Source: Halichondria panicea | Lineage: Eukaryota; Porifera; Demospongiae; Suberitida; Halichondriidae | Reading direction: 5' to 3' | Length of the DNA: 64,000 nt | Assembly: GCF_963675165.1 (NCBI RefSeq) | Contig: NC_087387.1 | Coordinates: forward strand, 3,151,501-3,215,500 | Shown: positions 1 through 11,900 of the stretch, piece after piece | Position numbering within the stretch: the stretch's first letter is position 1 | Layout of the letters: every line of letters begins with the position of its first letter | The notes under the pieces: model-generated | Seen by the model: only the letters and a program-made list of their open reading frames with translations | Databases searched by the model: none | Told to the model about the DNA's origin: nothing | Program-made: the position numbers and the translations under genes

Positions 1-2059
1 GGTTATGACTACTACAATAGGTATAGACCTTGAAATATAAGTGAGTTGCACGGACTAAGAGCACAGTTACTTGTAGTTTATTATGCACTGAGTGTAGAAT
101 AGATATTGTTGTGATGGCCTTGATTAAACCGCAGCGTAGCGCGGATGTTACTCGAGATACCAACTGTTTCCTATCCCTCTAACTCTTCAATCTATGATTC
201 TACACAAAGAATAAATAGTAGTGAGACTAGAACCAGTACAGTAGTGTCTGTGAGGGCGAGTAGCGCTGTTTATATAGAGGACCTTTGGATGCAAGTCAGA
301 GAAAAACTCAAAAGACCAAAATTTACTGTCTTGTGTCTTGGATGAGTTCCAGAAGGAGGCCTTTTCTACCAGCCAATCGTAATCCAGCTAAAGTATATAT
401 ACCATGCAGTCCATGTCTAATAAGTAGGAAAGGTGCTAATAAAACTTTCTGATGCATTTAGGCTAACACTATGACTGTTAAAAGTATAAAATTACATGAA
501 AAACAGTTGACGAACCTCGAAAATGTCTCCAATAACAACACGAGGCACTGGTAAAGACTTTTTATAAACAATACCTGCTGCATGGAATGGTCGTCTCCAA
601 GAGTAGATAAGATCTATTCTTGGCGTCTCCTATAGCAGAGTTTATCAAGCAGCTAAATAAACGCTATCGTTTCTACTAATTAAAAAGCGAAACGCAGATG
701 AGATCAAAGGGATGCTCATGGAAAAATTGCAGTAAATTGTGACGTCATCCACATCCGTTTCCAATCCCTCTAATTCTTTGATCTATGATTATAGTGAGCT
801 AGAGTTTACCGTATAGCGTGAAATGTTTGAAGGGCCGTTTTTGTGGGTTAGCAATGCTACACAAAAATTGTTCTTTAATTAGCTATAACATGCAAATATT
901 GAAGGCATGGTTGGGAGTATATAAGCAGTCAACCCACGAAGTCTTTTAAAGGCCATGCATACCATGGAATTTAAGTGCCTCAAGCATGTTGCGTCTTCAT
1001 ACGGCACCGGTACCACGCGCACTAGACCACATACAGGAAAGAAGGGATTGACAAAAAAGCGCCTGGAATAGCCATCCGTGCTTTCCAGCAGTTCAATTGA
1101 GGCCGCCTACTTTAATGTGAAAAAAAATTGCCCTGCTTAACTTGCGGTTTGATTCCATATCAGACACACATTTCTTGTCATTTCCAAATGATGCCAAATA
1201 ACCAACAAGGAATATGGAATCTAAGTGGGGGGGGGGGGAGGTTTGGAAAATCTAACAGCTATTTTGTTGCGTTTGGCGGGGGAAGCACTGATGGAATTTA
1301 GCTCTGTATTCGTGTTAGGCCACTCCAAATCAATTACTTGTTTCTCATCCCCCCTCTACTATTCAGAGCACCCGTGCAGGCCGATACCGGAAGTTGTGGT
1401 CTATTAAGTATGACGTCACTTCCTGTTTGCATGGTTTTAAAATAAGTTGCTAAAATTTCAGGCATCATATACAGTAGACCAGTAGTGTACAAATGTACTG
1501 AGTGTCTGCAGGAGCGTCTGTAATCACGCAGTTCTTCTTTTGCAAGATAATTAGCAGCCAGTCTTCTTTTGATATTTACAGATAGCTATGGCCATGTGCT
1601 AGATCACGTGCTTGATTAGCCTCGATTCAAGGCCGATTAAAATACGGCCTGGAATCGAGGCTAGTGCTTGATTAAATCACTGCTAGTAGCAGGTCAAAGG
1701 TCAACAATGAGTCTTATGATGAGCATGCAACCGGTATGTTTTCAAGGTAATTAACCAGGCTCAAAGTAGGTACGGCAGGGGGATGAGAAACAAGTAATTG
1801 ATTTGAAGTGGGCTTAGCTCTGTATTCGTGATTTTATGAGCAGCTTTTGTGCGATGTGATGAGTTGTCAATCCCTCACTTTCCTGTATCCAGATTAGACT
1901 TGCGTTACAAAAACCACAGCTATTTAAATATGCTGAATATGCAACACAAGTCTCTACACATGGAATTTGACTAGTCTAGGTACGTGGCACTACGGGGAAA
2001 AAAACTGATTCACTGATTTTGAGGACAATCTAACTGTATGTATATCGTTATCAGTTCAC
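1..2059. other. Region without a recognised gene; repeat-derived
   Basis: I recognise no coding exon here. The stretch contains a decayed relative of the TACCGTATAGCG elements (from about 808), a 10-G run near 1227, the 47-bp element at 1617-1663, and two copies (about 165-200 and 760-790) of a CCAATCCCTCTAA-like sequence. That sequence recurs at the ends of the inverted-repeat elements near 3.2 and 13.0 kb. Later exons of the minus-strand gene that starts at 2298 could lie here or before the window, but I could not identify any. Confidence 0.5.
1617..1663. mobile_element. 47-bp TAG...CTA element with 9-bp target duplication
   Basis: The 47 bp begin TAGCCTCGATTC and end GAATCGAGGCTA, so they are almost only two inverted arms (about 18 bp each) round a short AT-rich centre. 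The direct repeat GTGCTTGAT is present on both sides, at 1608-1616 and 1664-1672. The termini match the longer TAGCCTC...GAGGCTA elements at 28.6, 34.0, 44.2 and 60.5 kb, which also carry 9-bp or nearly 9-bp duplications. It is therefore read as a minimal non-autonomous copy of that Mutator-like family. Confidence 0.85.
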
Positions 2060-2298
2060 CTGAATGTGTAGCGTGTCTTTTTCCTTGGGGTTGCACACTC
2101 TTCTGAGGCACTATCACCAGACTCCCTGCTTTCATCATCATCAGACCTCTTTCTGGGACGAACAGGTTTACTACTTCTTGTTGCCTTTCGACCCACAGAG
2201 AGACTGGTTCCTTCAGGAAACAGCTCCTCCAGCATCTGCTGGTTCTCCTTGATCCTCTCTAGTCGGGCAAGCTCATACTCGCTGAGCTCCTTAGCCAT
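2060..2298 (-). CDS. First coding exon of an unidentified nuclear-type protein (LSEYE motif)
   Basis: Reading from the ATG at 2298 (an in-frame ATG also lies at 2316) gives MAKELSEYELARLERIKENQ, then an acidic/serine stretch and basic clusters (RPRKR, PRKK) that look like nuclear localisation signals. The exon ends in a good donor, CAG|GTGAAC, at 2060 with two bases left over. An N-terminal motif of the form LSxYExxRLxxIxxN is known from chromatin-associated proteins such as WDR76/Cmr1 and from several uncharacterised families, so the motif alone does not identify the gene. I did not find the following exons. They should lie at lower coordinates or before the window. No function is assigned. 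Confidence 0.5.
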
Positions 2299-4141
2299 GT
2301 ATAACTTTATTGACACATAAAATTAATTGTTGAAAAAGACCGGGTAACTAATAACATTTTGCGCGCGTAGACTCACACGAGTGCTGCGCCAAACTGTGAT
2401 GACATAATTATCCTGGTGTTAGTTGGGCGTGGTCCGATCGTCCAGTGTCATGTGACTGTTTTTTTTTGAAAGCTAGCTCTGGCTGTGATCTTTGTGATTT
2501 CGATCTCGATTGTGCCCAGTCTTGTTGGACTTGCAACTTGTGTAAAGTATAAACTTTTGGTGAGTTCGTGCTTGAATTTTATCTAGAATGTTTATGGTAC
2601 GGTTAAATGCATGCCATTCATAATTAATTTTATTTATGTACATAATTAATTATTATAATAATTGTTATACAGTATGACTAGAGTTTGTACGCAATTAATC
2701 CCGTATCACATTCGATCCAGTAATTGCACGTCGTCGTTGACAGCGCTTGCGTGCATTGACAGTGCTAGCGTGCAATTACTTGTTGAGTAATTACACCATA
2801 GATTTAGATAGAAGAGAAAGGGATTGGCAATGGAAGCGGTTCATGTGATGCTCTACAATGAAGTCTACCTAGTAGCTCTGAAGTAATCCGTGTTTCACCT
2901 CTAACCAGGAAACTTATTGCATGCGTCTCAAAGACTCCTCCAACACTTAACAAATGCCCCCCAATGATGAGTATCATTTGGAAACGAAGAAAATATAATC
3001 TTGGTTGTTGTGAAGTAGCTAGTCTGATTTTTCATGCTTGTGTTAGTCTAGCTACTTATAGCTAAGGTTGCGTCACTAAGTAGTGTGCTGTGTCCCAAAT
3101 ATTGATGAAGTTGATGTTCAGCAGCAGAACTGCAGCAAAAACAATTCTCATGAATTATTCATGTTAGACTCCCACGTAAGCCTCGATTAAAACCGTGGGG
3201 GAACACGGATGGTACATGTACTTTGAGGGTATTTCTGTTTCCAATACCTTTCTCTTCTATCTATGATTGCACGTTGTCAACGACAACATAATTATTGTTT
3301 TCGAATAACGGCCGCAGCTGAAAATGTGCAGGGAACTTAGTATAATTATAGTTATACCCATGCAATAAAGGATGAATACACCCACAACCATACTATTAAT
3401 TATACTAACGATAATGCCCAAGCTGGTGCTTAGTTGTTCCATTCAAGGCGACACCAAAAGTATAATAATTACTAAGGGTACACCGGTGCAAGGTTCTCAC
3501 TCAGTCCATTTGCTTGACTTTGATGTCATTCAATGATTTTATAATGATCGTCCTAATCTAATGATCGGCACTAAAGAAAGCTAGGTTTGTGTATTCAATG
3601 AAGACCAGAAGTGGGCCAGAGTCTCTTGAACCGGATTATAGCCTTGCTTTGCTCGTAATTATGCCCCAAGTGCTTTATATCGAATCAGGACAAAATGTCG
3701 CATACCGTACAGCAGGAAATGTTCGTGAAGTACAAAATTTTGCGTTTTTTTCGAGGGCAATTAAAACTGAGATAAACTCCCACGCACCGATATTTCACTT
3801 GCAAAGCTATTGGTGGGTGGGTGGGTGGGTGTGGTTTCCTGGCATTGAAACACGAATATTAGAACCCACAAACATTTCTGCTGAGGGCTCTAGAGCCAAT
3901 TAGCGAAAATTTGCACCAGCGAAAATTTCCCGCTATACTGTGTTTAGAGTGTATACGGCACACAGAAAGGCTAGTTTAAACAATAATTATTGGTGTATTC
4001 TTTACTATTAGCTACATGTAGCTGTGGCTAACTGCTGGCATTGTGGCTATTAGAAGTGCCCTACTGCTAGATTGAGCAATCTAGCAAGGCATCTCAACTC
4101 AGCAAGGTAATTTGACTGTTTTCCTGTTTCCATAGTGCATC
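2299..4141. other. Intergenic region between the LSEYE exon and the AKIP1-like gene
   Basis: No coding sequence was recognised. The stretch should hold the promoter of the minus-strand gene and the promoter of the AKIP1-like gene, but no clear core-promoter motif stands out. It contains the inverted-repeat element at 2797-3265. Confidence 0.5.
2797..3265. mobile_element. Inverted-repeat element (GATAGAAGAGAAAGGG family)
   Basis: The left end reads ATAGATAGAAG-like sequence followed by GAGAAAGGGATTGGCAATGG. The right end (3233-3265) is its imperfect inverse, CCAATACCTTTCTCTTCTAT. The sequence next to the right arm (AACACGGATGGTAC...TTTGAGGGTA) recurs near 5.62 and 12.97 kb next to the same terminal motif, so this is a repeated family. 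No coding capacity is seen and no certain target duplication was found. Confidence 0.6.
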
Positions 4142-7100
4142 ATGGAAGAGAGAAACTGGCTGCACTGTACTCTATGTCGGTCTGGAAGGGAGGGAGCTAG
4201 CACACTGCAGAGAGCTCATCTCAGAAATGTGACCTGGCCTGAGCCAAACACTAGTCTGGCGGCCCCGATTCAGGTATGTGTTCAATGCCTGACTTCTGTC
4301 CGTTACTTAAACGTTTTAAGTGGTCAAATTTTGCAAAATGAAGCCCATACAACAGTAATACGTACAGTAGATGTACGTAATTATGCCTCGGTGCACATGC
4401 ACAAGCGAGGTATACAGTAGTGTGTGTCTGTGTATGTGTCTGTAGACTGCTACAGCTGCTCAAGGATCGATGAACTGTAAGTAAGAGTTTATAGGCTTCT
4501 AGTAACGTTTCCTTGGATTTTAATTCGTGGATCTGCAAAATAATGCTTTGTTCTCTAGTTATGCCTACTTTACTTACTTGGCACCCATTGCAGCCTTTTT
4601 AGAAGAGTGCGTAGCAAACTTGTCAGAGTGTTGCTACTTCACTTAGTAGTTATGCCTCGGTGCGCATGCGCAAGCAAGGTATACGATAGTGTGTGTGTGT
4701 TGTGTCTGTCTGTCTGTGTAGACTGCTACAGCTGCTCAAAGATTAATAAAGTGCAAGTAAGAGTGTCTATAGGCTTCTAGTCATTTTCTTTTAGATTTGC
4801 AAAATAATGCTTGGTTCTCAAGTCTAGTTTTGCTTACTTGGAATGCCATTGCAGCCTTTTCAGAAGAGTGCGTAGCAAATCTTGTTCATGGAGTGTTGCT
4901 ACTCTACTTAGTAGTTAGCTCTGCACTAGAACGCTAGCTATTGGTAGCTGCAAGAGTCAGAAGAGAGCTGCAGTGCAAGGCTCTGCGGCCCAATACATCC
5001 AGTGGCTGGTCACAATTCTCTGCTAGGGCTGAAAACTTAATAGCTGCCTTCAACTCATCTGCTGAGCCAATATAATTTTAGACTTGAACTTTTGGCATGG
5101 ATTGTTTTTAACAATATTCATGGTTGATCATTACTCTTAAATTTGAGTTTTCCCTGTGATTCTGGATTCTCTGATTTATAGGCGTTACTATATAAAAATT
5201 TTTTCAGAAATAATCTCAGGCTCTCTTATTTTCCCTGCGTGGGCATTCCCCCAGACCCCTCTAGTTGGTAAGCGGCAGGGGCTTCGCCTCACTTTTTCAT
5301 TTGTTCAATTTGCTCCCCCTGGCCACGAACCCTGGATCGAATGGCTCTTCTAGGCTCTTTTTTGCATCCGTAATACATGTACCTCTAATTAAAGCGAAAC
5401 TTTTTAATTAGTTACAAAGCCAGAGGTCGCTTCTTTCAGAGGTTGAAAAATTATGTACATGAAGAAGTCCTGGTGTCGCATATTTAGAGGGTCGCATCTA
5501 ATTGGAGATTGGAGGTACATGTAGCTCCACTTATAGTCTATACTCATAGATAGAGTAGAAGAGGAATAATTATTCATGGTAGCCCTCGTGTTAGCCTTCC
5601 ATGACCTCGATTAAAACCACGGAGATACACGGATGGTACTTCAAGGGTACATGTACTTTCATTTCAAGTTCCTCTACTGTAGTACTTGCACGTCGATTTC
5701 AGGCCGCTTAAAAACTTGTATTTTCCAGTGGGCTAGTATCGAGGCTAGGGGTGGCTACATTTATTGGCAGCTGCCTTTAATGTAAGTGAAAGCATACAGC
5801 CATAATTATCTTGGGGCACAAACATCCACGAATCAAGTAGTAGAAAATGTGTCTATGAAAGCTCCTCCTGCACTTCAACTGTTGATACAGCTAGCTGGAA
5901 TACACACACTCACGCGCACACACAATAAGCCAATTATATACCTCTGGTGCCTATGCCATAATAAATGGGAAGAGTGAGGAGGCGATAGTGGGAAAGAAAG
6001 GGGGAAGAAGGGGGATAGCTGGAAAGAAAAATAGATTATCAGGGGGATCAGTTTGCAGTTGTGCACTTCCTATGTGTACACTACCGTATAGCGGGTAATT
6101 TTCGTGGGGTAAAATATTCGTTATTTTCGTGGGCAAGCTGACCTCCACGAATTTTAACGTAGGCGTGGCTTTACCTGAACGTAGGAATGCAGTGCAGGCA
6201 ACGAGACTAAACGAAATTTTTTACTCACGAAAACCACCGTTTCTCGAGTTGAACGATTTTTTACCCCACGAAACTTACCCGGTATACATTGTTGTGTTTT
6301 TAGCAGCTGCTCCAATTACTGTAAGGGCCAAACTAGACTATAAAATAAATGATGTGGTACGTACTAGAAAAAAAGTTTATTATCCTTTTTCTGTTTTTCT
6401 ACTGTTGTGCTCTAGGGACCTGTGGTGTACACAAGTCTGGATGATGCCTTTGCCAGTATGATGCAGCTCATGTCGATCAGCACAAGAAAGTGTAGTGTAA
6501 GTAATTAATTACTATCAGTCACTGCAGGAGTGCATGAATGTTATACTCGTTCCTCAATTTTGTACTGTCATAAGAGTCAAGGTCATTTGCATGCATGCAT
6601 GATGGGATGGCTAGCGATGTATTTATGAGGAAATAGAAGTTGTTTTGTACCAAATGCGATTTCAGGGTCAGTCTGGCTATTTTCCTCGCCAGTAATTCCC
6701 TCTTACTTGCTCGTCCATTGCAGAGATATCACAACAGTCACAAGTCAGAACATCGTTCACAATCACAGGCTGTCAAGCATAGACTTAAGTATCATTCTCC
6801 TCGACCGGTGGACCCAACACTTTCTAATCCTGTGAGTTATTATGATCGACTTACATGTACTTGTATGTCGTTTTACACGTATACTTTCGTACCATGTACG
6901 TACCGCAAGGATAGTAGAGGCCACACTCACTCCATTATACATGTATGCACTGTGATAGTGCAAAGATGTTAGTATAAATATTGCACTTTAACTATGGTTA
7001 CAGGTTACATGTACTGGGGTCACAATAATCAATGGGCGGCCACGGGTATAGCAGTACTTTGGTTTGTTTGTCTGTTTGTTTGTGATCTGTGAGTCTACTC

Positions 7101-8282
7101 ACCTGGATGCTATAGCACTGCGTTCATCATTAAACCACAACAATTTGGGCCGGGGAAGATTCACCCCTGCCCCGCACTAGATTAAGTAAACATTACTTGG
7201 CTTCTGTATCATAGCAACTGGTGATCGATGTTTAGCTGTCGTAAATTCCCAGCCCTAGAGCACATTCCTCATAAACTCCCTTTCTTTGAGGACACACCGA
7301 TCTTTAATGAGCACGTTCATTCATAGTTAGCGTTGGGCCTAATTTAGCAAAAATCCCCCCTTTGGATCTCACCCAAGACATGAAATAGATTTACGTTGAA
7401 TTTATGTGATTGGCCGTTATTATCATTTGGGAAAGTACAGTATGCATTGAATTGAACACTATAAAACAAGTTATATAACAACATAAAATGTTCAAAGATA
7501 CATACATTTACATTGTATCATTTATCATCCCGTTCTTCAGTGAGATAATCTAGAGTACTGTAGGTCCACTGGACAAAGTACTGTCCATGTCATCTTGGAT
7601 ACATCCCTAGCAGTAACATAATTGCATGTATGACTACATGTAACTATTACAGTTATGGTACAAGTGTTATTGTATATTCAAAACCCGATATACAGTAGTT
7701 GCATTGCACATCACAAACTGACATGTTACTCTTAATCGGAGCTTATTGTTTATTGCATGCACACCAGAACAGATGATATCATGATACATTACAAAAAATA
7801 GCAACATTGCTGATAGAAATTCAGTACCACACACTTTAGAACTACACCCCCTAGTTACAATAATAGATGCAACGTACCACACCCCAAGCTTTAGACCATA
7901 TGAAACACTTTCAATACTCTCCTAGTGCTAATACATGGCCTGCTCTAATTATAGTCTAGCTGGAACGCTGAGGGTTTTGCACTTTGGCGCTCTAGTTAAT
8001 TCATAGTGTGGAGTTGCTTTCACTACTGAGTTGAGTCTTGCCACGTTCCCATTACGTTGCATCGACCTGACAGACTATATATATAATTATGTATCTAAAT
8101 GCCTCCACCACACTACGTGTTCCCCTGTACAGCTCTCCAAGACTCCCTCTGTCCACGTGAACACAGTGCCTGGAACGTACGCTATCACTGCTTCCAGGTG
8201 GGGAGGAAACTCGAGCACCACTCATGTCATCAGAGTAGACCCTGAACAATCTGTCAGTCTGACTTTTGATGTGAATCTGTAG
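4142..8282 (+). CDS. AKIP1: AKIP1-like protein (A-kinase-interacting protein 1), 4 exons
   Basis: Exons 4142-4273, 6416-6496, 6724-6831 and 8133-8282 are all phase 0 and encode about 156 residues (human AKIP1 has 210). The match to AKIP1 rests on three parts. The middle VYTSLDDAFASMMQLM followed by RYH resembles the conserved central segment. The C-terminus, PGTYAITASRWG...THVIRVDPEQSVSLTF, fits the family's PGTYxVTV...THVVxVDxGQSVDLxF ending. A weaker resemblance in exon 1 is RAHLRNVTWPE. AKIP1 binds the PKA catalytic subunit and influences its nuclear retention and NF-kappaB signalling in mammals; that role is inferred here, not shown. Splice sites are consensus GT/AG. Exon 1 is the least certain part because its similarity is short. 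Introns 1 and 3 hold repeats. Confidence 0.8.
4383..5010. repeat. Two partial copies of the ATGCCTCGGTG repeat family
   Basis: In intron 1 of the AKIP1-like gene, TATGCCTCGGTGC occurs at about 4384 (a short copy) and again at about 4650 (a longer copy). Each is followed by a GT-rich run, CTGCTACAGCTGCTCAA and a shared body ending near GAGCTGCAGTGCAAGGCTC. The same body is found in inverse orientation at 16.0, 24.2 and 63.0 kb. Confidence 0.7.
6083..6286. mobile_element. MITE with TACCGTATAGCGGGTAATTT terminus
   Basis: The left end TACCGTATAGCGGGTAATTT is followed by TCGTGGGGTAAAATATTCG. The right end, CCCCACGAAACTTACCCGGTA, is its inverse. The element is about 204 bp with imperfect terminal inverted repeats. 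Related copies lie at 15.53-15.74, 25.54-25.71 and 60.07-60.29 kb. It sits in intron 1 of the AKIP1-like gene and has no coding capacity. Confidence 0.8.
7034..7135. repeat. Fragment of the GGCCGCCCA...CGGGTA repeat family
   Basis: The sequence CGGCCACGGGTATAGCAGT, a (TGTT)n run, then GAGTCTACTCACCTGGATGC matches, in inverse orientation, the family seen at 25.08-25.15, 45.2-46.8 and 59.55-60.06 kb. The copy is truncated and lies in intron 3 of the AKIP1-like gene. Confidence 0.65.
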
Positions 8283-8920
8283 CACTTCTAGGGCTACATG
8301 TACGCGTATCATTTTTACTTCAACTTTCACTATTTTTTTCCCCCGATCATTGTAGTACATGCCATGTACGTACCTTGCTCATTGCGTATAATTATTATCA
8401 CAACGAGAATGTTGTGATGAACTTAAGTGGCAATTTGTAATTAAAGGATAGACATAACAATGTACCTTGCTCATTGTGTACAATTATTACCACGATCAAG
8501 AATGTTGTGATGAACTTAAGTGGCAAGGATAGACATGACATGTTACCGGTAATAATTATGGTGTCAGGTATAAAATTAGACTATCTAGGTTAATTCTACA
8601 TAATTATTATGCCAGCACGTACTAGATCTAGTTAATGCATGCGTTAATTATCTTTGTGCTAATTAAGTTCGTGCACTTATTAATGTGTATGCATGGGTAC
8701 TCATTTTTTGTCAATTCGCTCTTGTGGAATTCCTTACCAGTACAATTATAGGCCACATGCATGCATGTGCCTTCGATCTGTACAACCCATCCTCTCACAA
8801 ATTTGAAAATTGATAACATGCATGTCATAATTAATTTTGATGTTTGAAGCCTCAAAAATGTTTGGAGTGGGTGTGGCTTGTTTTCAGGAGAAGTCCAGTC
8901 ATACTTTTAGTAACTGAACT
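8283..8920. other. Intergenic gap between AKIP1-like and CH-SH2-SAM genes
   Basis: Both genes run on the plus strand, so this holds the AKIP1-like 3' end and the promoter of the fusion gene. Two similar stretches (about 8370-8440 and 8461-8530, sharing TGTTGTGATGAACTTAAGTGG) form an imperfect tandem duplication of about 90 bp. No other feature is seen. Confidence 0.6.
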
Positions 8921-11900
8921 ATGATGGCTAGTCAAGCTAACTCACTTCGTCGAAGCTCCTCAGTTTCCATCGGAGAGCAGTCTGAAACAGCCTACGAGTA
9001 CCTTTGTAGGCAGGAAGAAGCAAAAAGGTAGAGATATCTACTTGGATAGCTAGCTAGCTAGCTATTAAAAAGCACAAGCTGCTGATTTTATTGTCTTTGA
9101 TCTTTGATTAATAGACAACCGCTATGATTCTAGTTTTACCTACAAACTAGATGGTTGGAGAGTGTGCTGAGCTGTGAGCTCCCTGGTGCTCCTGCCCTTG
9201 AAGAAACGCTTCAGAATGGGGTAATCCTCTGTAAGTTGGGTATGAAGCTTCTACCAGACGATCAAATGTGGAATAGGGTATATGACCTTGATCAGTCCAA
9301 GTTCAAGGTTAGTTTTGCCAACAGTTCTCATTCCTCAAATTCTAGCTTGTGTGCCATTGGACGTTTCTATGATACTGACGTTTCTATGATACTGAACCCG
9401 TACATGTATTAAAGATCGGAAAATGGAGGCCTCCTCGCGAAAGTCATCCGCGTCATGTTTTTTTTACCCTCTGCCCAAACACATAATCTAGTTTAGGCGT
9501 GTCAGTATAATTAACTGTAAGGATGGAACCAGTTTGTAGTACATTTTTTAAGTTCTGCATTTCTTTGGTTATAATAGGCTTTATTTTTATGCCAACTACA
9601 GCAAACAGTCCATGTCTTGTTATAATTAGAAGAGGTTCACGTGTTTATCCCAACAGTATACATGTATGGCACTGTTATAAGTATGACAATTAAAACAGCT
9701 GTAACTTACCTCGAAAATGTTCCAATAACAGTACGAAGCACAATCTCTTGCAAAACTAACATTAATGAACCACAGATGAACCAAAGAGATGATGACTAAA
9801 ATGTTCATGCTTCATTTAACAAGGCTACACAGACTTGGGAGTTGGCTCCTAATGTATTGTGCTCTAATTTTCCTCATACCATTGCACTGTACAAGTTCAT
9901 TCCTAATTAGTCCATGCTCAATCTAGAGAGTTGCTTGTATCTGTGTCTGCACTGCACATTGCACTCTAATTTAGACACTCCTAATAATATGCCTCGAGGC
10001 GTAGCCGCACGAGGGATTCGGTAAAGCTGACTGTGTGTGTGTGTGTGTGTGTGTCTGTCTGTCTGTTCCAGCTGTAACTGCTCAACGGTTGCAATGCGCC
10101 AAAAACTGAAAACTAACAACGGCTTCTATAGGCTTCTAGCCACGTTCTCTTGGATTTTGTTTCGTGGATTAGCAACTTCTTTCTCGAGTTATGGCTAGTT
10201 TGACTCACATTGAAGGCTGTGCAGTCTCTTCAGAATCTTTCGTAGCATCATCTGTTCGCATGAAGTTTCTATTCAACTTATAAGTTAGTCTTGCACTAAA
10301 GCGCTAGCTCTTTGTTAGCTACAAGAGTTAGAAAAGAGCTGTAAAGCTATAGCTATACCATTAATTCTGTGAAATTAACCTCTTGCAGACACACCCCTTA
10401 TTCCTATGTAATGCGCATGCACGCTCATCCCCACGTGTGAGAGAATATCCAGATCATCCTGGCAGAATCTTCTTTTTGTTGAGGCCTGGTAAACACGTAC
10501 AATATAATTATGATAACAATATGCATGTACACAAGTCTTTTCTTCTCAGTTATGATAAATATAATTATTATATACACTGAGCCCCAGATCCTGGCAGAAT
10601 CAATTTGCTTCTCTCTTGAGGTCCACAAACACTACAATGATACCATAATACAATATTATAGATGTATGTACATGTCAGTGAGTTTATATAAGCTGACTTA
10701 ATTCATTATAGAAAAAAATACTTTTTGAGCGAAAGCATAACATGGCGAGAGGCATTAGCACACCCTGGAGTGCCCTCCCCATTGGCGGCAGCGCAGCTTG
10801 CAACACTCGTTAAGCATAGGGTTGTTATCTAACCATAAAATTATACATGCCGTGCCATAATTATACAGAACAGGTGCATGTTCAGTTTGTGTGTAAGTAA
10901 TAATTTTATACATATATATCTTGTACAGAATAAAGGACTTGACTACCGCTACACAGACAATATAAACTTCTGGTTGGCTTCTCTTCAAAAGCTTGGGCTT
11001 CCAAAGGTACATGTACATACACAAGTTTCTCTTGTTTATGAATATACAGACATTGTGCAGTACGTGTATGAAGGCCGGGCACGTGCATGTGTTCTATAGC
11101 TGGTATTTAGAAAAATTTAAGTTAGGATGAGCATTAGCCTTGGAAGGCATCTGCTACGTGTAAAAGTGTTTGCTTGTATAGTTTTGCATAGAGTATACTG
11201 TTTGTGTTTTTGATAGTTGAAAGTATCATTTTCACTTTCCACTTTGTTAGGTATTCTACCCTGTAATGACAGACATTTACCACAAGAAAAACATGCCAAA
11301 ACTCTTCTACTGTTTGCACGCATTGAGGTAAAGGATCTTCACACCGTAAAATTGTTAATTTAAAATGGAATATCTAGCCCACATTTCATGCATGGTACAT
11401 GTACAACGTCCCATGAACGCTCCATGTGTGGCCAGGGCCTTGAATTTAGGCTGTACTTAGACCCGGCTTTTGAAAATCTTTTGCAGCAAGTTGAATATCA
11501 GATGCATACCCTATTTAGTACTTTTTAATGGTGCATGCATAATTGTGACAGTCGGAGATATTTATATAGTTACAAGTGCTATATATAATAATTGTTGTCC
11601 TAAGTTCTGTAACTCCTCTGTAGCCATTTGCTGAAAGGAAAAGGGATGGTGCCAAAGGCAGTGGATGACCTTTATGGCACTGCTAAGTTTCCACGTAGGT
11701 TAATCTGATACCGTATATATAACTGGAAAATTTGGCGGGTATTATGTTTGGCGAATAAACCATTTTGAACCTGACTTAGCGGTTTTTATTGTCGCAGGCT
11801 AGCTGTAAAGAGTATGCAAAAGAGTAATGTGGGAGGGTCTGCTTGTACATGTGTAATTTTGCTTTAGTTTGCACCATTGCACAAGTCAAACATGTACTTA

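Noticed and set aside
5953-6148. Minus-strand frames near 5.9-6.1 kb rich in Pro/Ser/Phe
   Set aside because: They arise from a G/A-rich tract and a MITE end; no similarity and no splice context.
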